Under the pieces are notes generated by a model. The model worked only from the letters and a program-made list of their open reading frames with translations. It ran no database searches and was not told the origin of the DNA. Shown one piece after another: positions 58,261-64,000 of a stretch of 64,000 nt of DNA. Made by a program: the position numbers and the translations under genes. The stretch comes from Methylotenera sp. (GTDB taxonomy: Bacteria > Pseudomonadota > Gammaproteobacteria > Burkholderiales > Methylophilaceae): assembly GCA_013141495.1 (NCBI GenBank), contig JABFQV010000006.1, forward strand, positions 124,001-188,000, read 5' to 3'. How positions within the stretch are numbered: position 1 is the stretch's first letter; each line of letters starts with the position of its first letter.

Positions 58261-59659
58261 ACCGATGATTAAAATTTTAAAATCACTTTTTTTAAGTGTA
58301 GTGGCATGCTTGCTGATGGCAGGTGCCGCATACGCCGCCGACAACACCATCATTGCGGGGCGCATTTGGCCTGCGCAAGATTACACACGCATTACCTTAG
58401 AGGCAAGTAAGCCCATTGCTTATAAAATGACGCTACTGCAAAACCCGGAACGGGTGGTGGTGGATATTGAAAATGTTGATCTTAACCAAGTATTAAAATC
58501 ACTGAACGACAAGACTTTGGCCAGCGACCCGTACATTATGCAATTGCGTGTGGCTCAATTTAAACCCGGCGTTGTGCGTTTGGTGGTCGATTTAAAAACT
58601 GAAATTAAGCCCACGATATTTGCCTTGTTGCCTGCCGGCGATTATAAGCATCGGTTGGTGTTGGATATTTACCCGCTGAATGATCCGTTAATGACGCTGT
58701 TGGCGCAACGCGATAATACATTTTCACCTACCGCTGAAGTGCAGGCTTTTAATCAATCGCCACCCGCGCAGCAATCAACTAACCCAACACTTGATTCAAC
58801 GCCTGAAGCGGCGGCGATAATAGTGGCAGAAGATAGCAAGCCGCTGGAAACCAGCCCGCAGATTATACCGACCGAAGGTAATAATAGCGCCCAAGCTGTG
58901 GCGATAAAAGTGGCGCCTGAAAATAAAGACGTAGATAAATCTATTAGACAAATTACGATTGCCATTGACCCTGGCCACGGTGGGGAAGACCCCGGTGCAA
59001 TTGGTGCTACGGGTAGCCGTGAAAAAGACATTACCTTGATTATTGCTAAAAAACTCAAAGCTAAAATCGATGAAGAGCCCGGTATGCGCGCGGTGTTAAC
59101 GCGTGATGGCGATTATTTTATACCGCTGCATGGGCGTGTGCTTAAAGCGCGCAAGTTGCAGGCCGATTTGTTTGTGTCTATTCATGCCGACGCTTTTACT
59201 AACCCAGCCGCACGCGGTTCGTCAGTATTCGCCCTTTCTGAAAAAGGCGCAACCAGTGCCAGTGCGCGCTATTTAGCTAAAAAAGAAAATGAATCTGATT
59301 TGATTGGCGGCGTGAGTTTAAATGTAAAAGATCCGGTGTTAGCAAGAACACTTCTGGATTTATCGCAAACAGCGACTATTAACGATAGCTTGAAATTAGG
59401 TAAAGCGGTATTGGGGTATATTGGTGAAATCAATAAGCTACACAAAAACCATGTAGAGCAGGCGGGATTTGCCGTATTGAAGTCACCGGATATTCCATCA
59501 ATTCTAGTTGAAACAGCTTTTATCAGTAATCCGGATGAAGAGCGCAGATTGAATGATGATGCATACCAAGATAAGTTAGTGCTTTCTATTTTGGCTGGAA
59601 TCAAAAAGTATTTTGCTAGCAATCCTGCGCTCGCAAAAACCAAGTTGGCGATGCAATAA
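58253..59659 (+). CDS. amiC: N-acetylmuramoyl-L-alanine amidase AmiC
   Basis: This 468-residue periplasmic enzyme cleaves the amide bond between muramic acid and the stem peptide and helps separate daughter cells. A Sec signal peptide occupies about residues 1-28, ending in AGAAYAAD. An AMIN domain (about 33-140) targets septal peptidoglycan. A proline/serine-rich linker follows, and the Amidase_3 domain (about 228-450) has the zinc ligands in DPGHGGEDPGA with REKD, SIHADAF, and the catalytic Glu in ILVETAFISN. Two in-frame ATG codons (58253 and 58265) are possible starts. The gene overlaps tsaE by eight bases and precedes the RNA hydrolase gene by 46 bases. Confidence 0.95.
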   Translation: MIKPMIKILKSLFLSVVACLLMAGAAYAADNTIIAGRIWPAQDYTRITLEASKPIAYKMTLLQNPERVVVDIENVDLNQVLKSLNDKTLASDPYIMQLRVAQFKPGVVRLVVDLKTEIKPTIFALLPAGDYKHRLVLDIYPLNDPLMTLLAQRDNTFSPTAEVQAFNQSPPAQQSTNPTLDSTPEAAAIIVAEDSKPLETSPQIIPTEGNNSAQAVAIKVAPENKDVDKSIRQITIAIDPGHGGEDPGAIGATGSREKDITLIIAKKLKAKIDEEPGMRAVLTRDGDYFIPLHGRVLKARKLQADLFVSIHADAFTNPAARGSSVFALSEKGATSASARYLAKKENESDLIGGVSLNVKDPVLARTLLDLSQTATINDSLKLGKAVLGYIGEINKLHKNHVEQAGFAVLKSPDIPSILVETAFISNPDEERRLNDDAYQDKLVLSILAGIKKYFASNPALAKTKLAMQ

Positions 59660-59705
59660 TAACAAGTAAGCTAAATAACTGAAATTTGCTGAAGGGATAC
59701 ACTAG

Positions 59706-61070
59706 ATGATGCAACTTACATTTTTAGGGGCTACAGGCACGGTTACTGGTTCAAAATATCTGCTAAAAAGTGGTGATAAACGCATTCTGGTCGATTGCGG
59801 GTTGTTTCAGGGGCTTAAGCAATTACGGCTTAAAAACTGGGCAGAGTTGCCAATCAATCCAAAAGAAATTGATGTAGTGGTGTTGACTCATGCGCATATT
59901 GATCACAGTGGCTATTTGCCATTGCTGGTTAAAAATGGCTTTTCAGGCAAGGTATATTGCTCTGAAGCGACGCGTGATTTATGTGAGGTTTTATTGCCGG
60001 ACTCTGCATATTTGCAAGAAGAGGAAGCAGAATATGCCAATCGTCGCGGCTTTTCTAAGCATCAGCCAGCACTCCCGCTTTACACGCAAGAAGATGCAAG
60101 GGCTGCACTAAAGTTGATTACACCAGTGAATTATGAACAAGATGTAGATTTGGGTGGCGGTCTTACACTCAGGCTCACGCCCAACGGGCATATTCTTGGT
60201 TCAGCGTTTGTCCGCATTCATAACCATCAAACATCGGTATTGTTTTCAGGTGACATTGGCCGCCCTAATGATATTTTGATGCGGGCACCCAAGGCTATTA
60301 AGCAGGCCGATTATTTACTGCTTGAGTCAACTTACGGTAATCGCTTACACGAAAAAGACGATCCACAAGTGAAGTTGGCGGCTATTATCAATAAAACAGT
60401 GAAGCGCAAAGGTGTGGTGGTGATTCCTGTATTTGCTGTGGGCAGAGCGCAAGAGCTACTTTATTACATACATTTACTTAAATCATCAGGCGCTATCGCG
60501 CACGATATTCCTGTGTATCTCAATAGCCCGATGGCAGTGGATGCAACCGAAATTTTTATGCATCACCATCATGAGCATCGCTTAACGCCTGAACAGTGCC
60601 ATGCGCTAAATCAAACGGCACGTATGGTGAATAGTGTTGATGAATCGCGGCGCTTGAATCAAACACACGGCCCGATGATTATTCTTTCAGCCAGTGGCAT
60701 GGCATCCGGTGGGCGCGTTGTGCATCATCTCAAGGCGTTTGCGCCAAAATCCAACAACACGATTTTATTTGTAGGTTTTCAGGCGGCGGGTACACGTGGT
60801 GCTGCTATGTTGGACGGCGCAGAGAGCGTTAAAATTCATGGTGAATATGTGCCAATACGCGCCAATGTTGAGCTGATTTCTAACCTTTCAGCACACGCTG
60901 ATTATTCAGAAGTATTAGACTGGTTAGGTGGTTTTGAAACGCCACCTAAAAAAACGTTTATCGTGCATGGTGAGCCGATTGCAGCAGATGCCATGCGGCA
61001 TCACATAGAGGAAAAAATGCATTGGAAAGTGGTGATGCCAGAGTATCTGGAAACGGTAACTTTGGATTAA
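59706..61070 (+). CDS. Beta-CASP metallo-beta-lactamase RNA hydrolase
   Basis: This 454-residue enzyme belongs to the MBL beta-CASP group (relatives of CPSF-73 and bacterial RNA-processing nucleases). The zinc motif is THAHIDHSGYLP, preceded by GATGTVTGSKYLL. Further ligands lie in PNGHILGSAF and SGDIGRPND. The beta-CASP region contains VVIPVFAVGRAQELL, LNSPMAVDATEIF and SASGMASGGRVVHHL, ending in SNLSAHADYSE and IVHGEP. No KH or other RNA-binding domain is attached. The fold and motifs are secure; the RNA target is unknown. It lies on the tsaE-amiC strand and faces the SUV3-like helicase, whose stop codon is 90 bases away across an inverted repeat. Confidence 0.93.
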   Translation: MMQLTFLGATGTVTGSKYLLKSGDKRILVDCGLFQGLKQLRLKNWAELPINPKEIDVVVLTHAHIDHSGYLPLLVKNGFSGKVYCSEATRDLCEVLLPDSAYLQEEEAEYANRRGFSKHQPALPLYTQEDARAALKLITPVNYEQDVDLGGGLTLRLTPNGHILGSAFVRIHNHQTSVLFSGDIGRPNDILMRAPKAIKQADYLLLESTYGNRLHEKDDPQVKLAAIINKTVKRKGVVVIPVFAVGRAQELLYYIHLLKSSGAIAHDIPVYLNSPMAVDATEIFMHHHHEHRLTPEQCHALNQTARMVNSVDESRRLNQTHGPMIILSASGMASGGRVVHHLKAFAPKSNNTILFVGFQAAGTRGAAMLDGAESVKIHGEYVPIRANVELISNLSAHADYSEVLDWLGGFETPPKKTFIVHGEPIAADAMRHHIEEKMHWKVVMPEYLETVTLD

Positions 61071-61072
61071 GT

Positions 61073-61162
61073 TGATTTATGGAGCGATCTTTAGATCGCG
61101 AATGGCTGGTGATTGTATTGACCATTGCTTTCGCGATATAAATATCACTCCTACATAAATCA
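61073..61162. repeat. Imperfect inverted repeat between convergent genes
   Basis: The arms 61073-61101 and 61131-61162 match over about 30 positions with a few mismatches and a short gap; each contains a form of GGAGYGATNTTTANATCGCGA. The right arm ends in the stop codon of the leftward helicase. The placement suits a shared terminator or a REP-like element stabilising 3' ends. The arm sequence resembles a repeat I recall from other proteobacteria. Confidence 0.65.
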
Positions 61163-62695
61163 CCGTCTTTTGTTCATCAAATAATCTACCTCACGGCTTG
61201 TATCACCATACCCAGCTTGTGTTAGCAATGCGCGTTCTATGTAGCGGCTTATCTGCTGGTGTAGCATTTTCACACTAGTTCCATCGACAAAACATTGCGG
61301 AAATTTAAAGCTTAACCATGCGTATAAGCTTAAATTGCGACTTAATAACTCTGCCTGCTCTAAATGTTTTGGGCTATGCGATTCCAGCCAAACGGGTGCC
61401 GTTGGCAGGTAACGTATGGTGGATTGCGCGACGCTTTGCACGCACAGTAAATAGTAATCTTTTTCAAAAGCAACATTGAGTGAAATAGGCGCACAAACAA
61501 AGATATACTTGTCTTTTAACGACATGTTCGGCGCATGTTCATCTACAAGCTGTGCTTGTGTAATTTGAGTTTTAAGGGATGACTGTTCAAAAAGTTCATG
61601 GTGAAACCTGGTTCTTTCTTGATGGTAACTTAATACTTCTGCAATTTTTCGCGTATGCAAGTGCGTAGCAATGTCACCAATTTGCATAAAGTTGATGCTA
61701 ATCGGCAGTTTTCTCAAATCTGCGGTGTCATCTGTCGCCAGCATGTGCTCAATATGAATCAGCTCGTCGTTTTCAAGCACACTGACGTAGCCGGTATCAT
61801 AAATACCATATCTGCCTGCGCGCCCTGCAATTTGGCGCACTTCTGTCATATTAAGTAAGCGAGAAGCTACGCCGTCAAACTTATGAATGTTTGAGAATAT
61901 CACCCGGCGAATCGGCAAATTTAAGCCCATGCCAATGGCGTCAGTGGCTACTAGAATATCTGCTTGCCCAGAATTAAAGCGCTCAGATTCGGTGCGGCGT
62001 ACTTCAGGTGATAATGCCCCATAAATACTAGCGACCGTGAAGCCCCATTGCCTGAATCGCGCACTCAACGTCAGCACATCTTTACGGCTAAACGCTATGA
62101 CGGTATCGCCTTGTTGCAGTTTAGGCTTTAGTTTTTGGCGGTTGTAATGTTTGCCACATAGGCTTTCATGCTCTAACACTAAAGGTGTTTTGCGTGCCAG
62201 TTGTGTAATCTCGAAAGTTTCATTCAAGGCCTCAATGGCGGCAATGCAAGGTGCGGTTACCGCAGTTGAACCACAGATAAACACTTGCGATGCAGGTACG
62301 CCCACTAACGCTGCAGTCCAGGCCGCGCCTCGGTCAGGGTCTTGCAGCATTTGAATCTCATCAATAATCGCTACCTCAACTGCTTGACCGGGGTTCATCA
62401 TTTCGATAGTAGATGCTGTGTGTTGCGCGCCTTCCATCAACGTACGCTCTTCACCTGTAATCAGGTTGCATGGCACACCAGCGGCTACCAAGCGGTCACG
62501 AATTTCCATGGCGAGCAGACGCAATGGGGCAAGATATACACCTGATTTAGCTTTTTCTAAACTCAGTAGTGCTTGGTAGGTTTTACCCGAATTGGTGGGC
62601 CCTAGATAAAAATGATGATGCCGTTTAAGGCGGCGGGCGAGGGTGAAGCTGTCTGTATAGGTAGTTGGTGCTGAATTATTTTGGAAGTGTTTCAT
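61160..62695 (-). CDS. SUV3-like RNA helicase
   Basis: This 511-residue superfamily 2 helicase is similar to the mitochondrial degradosome helicase SUV3. Walker A is LGPTNSGKTYQALLSL (about residues 30-46), Walker B is AIIDEIQML, and the second RecA lobe contains VASIYGALSPEVRR, ILVATDAIGMGLNLP and EVRQIAGRAGRYG. A SUV3-type C-terminal part follows (about 330-500). The first 20 residues precede the Walker A region closely, so there is no N-terminal extension. It should unwind RNA, perhaps with a ribonuclease such as polynucleotide phosphorylase, which is inference from SUV3. It diverges from mutL with 67 bases between the starts. Confidence 0.9.
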   Translation of the reverse strand: MKHFQNNSAPTTYTDSFTLARRLKRHHHFYLGPTNSGKTYQALLSLEKAKSGVYLAPLRLLAMEIRDRLVAAGVPCNLITGEERTLMEGAQHTASTIEMMNPGQAVEVAIIDEIQMLQDPDRGAAWTAALVGVPASQVFICGSTAVTAPCIAAIEALNETFEITQLARKTPLVLEHESLCGKHYNRQKLKPKLQQGDTVIAFSRKDVLTLSARFRQWGFTVASIYGALSPEVRRTESERFNSGQADILVATDAIGMGLNLPIRRVIFSNIHKFDGVASRLLNMTEVRQIAGRAGRYGIYDTGYVSVLENDELIHIEHMLATDDTADLRKLPISINFMQIGDIATHLHTRKIAEVLSYHQERTRFHHELFEQSSLKTQITQAQLVDEHAPNMSLKDKYIFVCAPISLNVAFEKDYYLLCVQSVAQSTIRYLPTAPVWLESHSPKHLEQAELLSRNLSLYAWLSFKFPQCFVDGTSVKMLHQQISRYIERALLTQAGYGDTSREVDYLMNKRR

Positions 62696-62762
62696 ACTTT
62701 CAGGAATTTAGCTTAAAACAGGTAAAATACCAACATACAAAAATACAAGTGACTTAATTTTA

Positions 62763-64000
62763 ATGCGCATTCAACGCTTACCAGACCAGTTGATTAGTCA
62801 AATTGCCGCAGGTGAGGTGGTAGAGCGCCCCGCGTCCGCGCTTAAAGAATTATTAGAGAATAGCCTAGATGCAGGCAGCACTGATATTCAAGTATCGTTG
62901 TTGCAAGGTGGTATTAAACAATTACGCGTGCTAGATAACGGTGCAGGCGTGGCAAAAGAAGATCTAGAACTGGCACTGACGCGGCACGCGACCAGTAAAA
63001 TTGCGAGCTTGGAAGATTTGGAAGCTGTCGCCAGTTTGGGTTTTCGTGGCGAGGCATTGGCAAGTATCGCCTCGATTTCACGCACGCAGTTAATGAGTCG
63101 CCAAGCGGCCTCTAAGCATGCTTGGCGCATCATCTCTGAGGGTAGTGAAATTTATCCGATTGAACCCGGTGCGTTAGACGTGGGCACCATTATTGAAGTG
63201 ACTGATTTATATTTCAACACCCCGGCACGCCGCAAGTTTTTAAAAACTGAAGCCACTGAATTCGGGCACTGCGAAAAGGCTTTTGAGTGTATAGCACTGT
63301 CGCGGCCAGATGTGGCTTTTATGTTGCAACACAATGGTAAAGCGCTGAGTCGCTTTGCTATCAGTAGCCCTAGCAAAAGATTTAGCGAAGTATTGGGTGC
63401 GGAGTTTACCGCTGAAAGTGTTGAAGTAAATGAAGTTGCTGCGGGTTTACGCTTATGGGGTATGGCGGCCAAACCTACGTTTAGTCGCCATAGCCGCGAT
63501 ACGCAATACGTGTATGTTAACGGCCGCTTTGTACGCGACAAACTGATTGCACACGCTATTCGCCAAGCGTACCAAGATGTGTTGCATCACGACCGTCACC
63601 CTGCATTTGTGCTTTTTATTGAACTAGACCCTAATCTGGTAGATGTGAACGTACACCCAAGTAAAACCGAAGTCAGGTTTAGAGATGGGCAAGCCATCCA
63701 TCGTTTTATTTTTCACGCATTACACAAAGCATTAGCCACGCCAACAGGTGTTTCTAATGCAGTAACTGCGGGTCAGGCCGGGCATAATCCGTTTGCTTAC
63801 CAGCCAACGAACAATCTGTATCCTACATTCCAATCCCAGATCAATCTTAGTGCTAATGAAAGTTCGAGCTTTTACCAAACCATGTTTGGGTCAAATGGGC
63901 CTAGCTCAAATGCCAATGCAGGGAATGAACGCCAGTTCACTAGTCCATATGCCTTTGCTGCAGAAAATCAATTTGCAAATCAGTCACAGGACAACGCGAG
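62763..64000 (+). CDS. mutL: DNA mismatch repair protein MutL, 5' part
   Basis: The first 412 codons of mutL run to the window edge. MutL links MutS mismatch recognition to downstream strand cleavage. The N-terminal GHKL ATPase (about residues 1-330) has ELLENSLDAGST, LDNGAGVAKEDL, TRHATSKI and GFRGEALASIASIS, and the transducer domain has YVNGRFVRD and DVNVHPSKTEVRF. From about 345 onwards the sequence is Asn/Ser/Gln-rich, the flexible linker before the missing C-terminal dimerisation domain. The ATG at 62763 has no clear ribosome site. In betaproteobacteria mutL often closely follows amiC; here two RNA-enzyme genes intervene. Confidence 0.96.
   Translation, partial: MRIQRLPDQLISQIAAGEVVERPASALKELLENSLDAGSTDIQVSLLQGGIKQLRVLDNGAGVAKEDLELALTRHATSKIASLEDLEAVASLGFRGEALASIASISRTQLMSRQAASKHAWRIISEGSEIYPIEPGALDVGTIIEVTDLYFNTPARRKFLKTEATEFGHCEKAFECIALSRPDVAFMLQHNGKALSRFAISSPSKRFSEVLGAEFTAESVEVNEVAAGLRLWGMAAKPTFSRHSRDTQYVYVNGRFVRDKLIAHAIRQAYQDVLHHDRHPAFVLFIELDPNLVDVNVHPSKTEVRFRDGQAIHRFIFHALHKALATPTGVSNAVTAGQAGHNPFAYQPTNNLYPTFQSQINLSANESSSFYQTMFGSNGPSSNANAGNERQFTSPYAFAAENQFANQSQDNA

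Noticed and set aside
59706-62695. Beta-CASP hydrolase plus helicase as a defence island
   Set aside because: Both resemble RNA-metabolism enzymes, they are convergent and not an operon, and the surroundings are conserved core genes.
1-64000. tRNA, rRNA, insertion sequences, prophage or integration sites
   Set aside because: No tRNA T-loop and acceptor pattern, no rRNA stretch and no transposase or integrase motif was recognised on either strand by reading; a covariance-model search could still find a missed RNA.

Overview
The window looks like core chromosome of a methylotrophic betaproteobacterium of the Methylophilaceae, most like Methylotenera. The main evidence is an assimilatory ribulose monophosphate (RuMP) module of transaldolase, 3-hexulose-6-phosphate synthase and 6-phospho-3-hexuloisomerase. 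Typical betaproteobacterial gene orders support it: yhdP-nit-tldD, an AddAB-like exonuclease pair, and tsaE-amiC ahead of mutL. I see no transposase, integrase, phage gene, CRISPR array, tRNA or rRNA. The genus is inferred from gene content, since no search was possible.

Layout. 0-3.3 kb: the end of a CitG/MdcB-type gene, then an OmpR-type response regulator and a CHASE2 histidine kinase. 3.3-6.1 kb: talB, hps and hpi. hps has a near-consensus promoter preceded by three 11-bp tandem repeats; a terminator and a 141-bp palindromic element separate it from hpi. 6.1-7.0 kb: greB and a small membrane protein, leftward. 7.1-13.8 kb: an AddB-like nuclease, an AddA-like helicase-nuclease and a YqaA-like membrane protein. 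13.9-20.4 kb: mfd followed by a multi-PAS GGDEF-EAL protein, leftward. 20.5-27.7 kb: an orphan protein, then the leftward yhdP-nit-tldD operon. 28.0-33.7 kb: an ABC-F ATPase, two unrecognised proteins around a nested inverted-repeat element, ychJ and prfC.

33.9-43.8 kb is a divergent glycogen locus. glgB-pgi run left; glgC, a GH57 enzyme, malQ and a ROK sugar kinase run right. These genes link hexose phosphate from RuMP fixation to glycogen storage and recycling. No glycogen synthase lies in the window. Alanine dehydrogenase follows on the opposite strand.

45.2-56.6 kb is a signalling block: a PAS protein overlapping a poly-HAMP chemoreceptor (a bipartite, CetB/CetA-like energy-taxis receptor), a PAS-like zinc-ribbon protein, a CheB-CheR-PAS fusion overlapping a PAS-GAF-GGDEF-EAL protein, and a PAS-GGDEF protein. 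56.6-64.0 kb: queG and tsaE diverge from overlapping start codons; then come amiC, a beta-CASP RNA hydrolase, a SUV3-like helicase on the opposite strand, and mutL, cut by the window edge.

No wholly new system is obvious. The strongest leads are the phased 11-bp array at the hps promoter, the split energy-taxis receptor with eight regularly spaced HAMP-like units, the overlapping CheB-CheR and c-di-GMP genes, several nested palindromic elements, a 15-bp minisatellite inside queG, and an orphan 243-residue protein at 20.5-21.3 kb.
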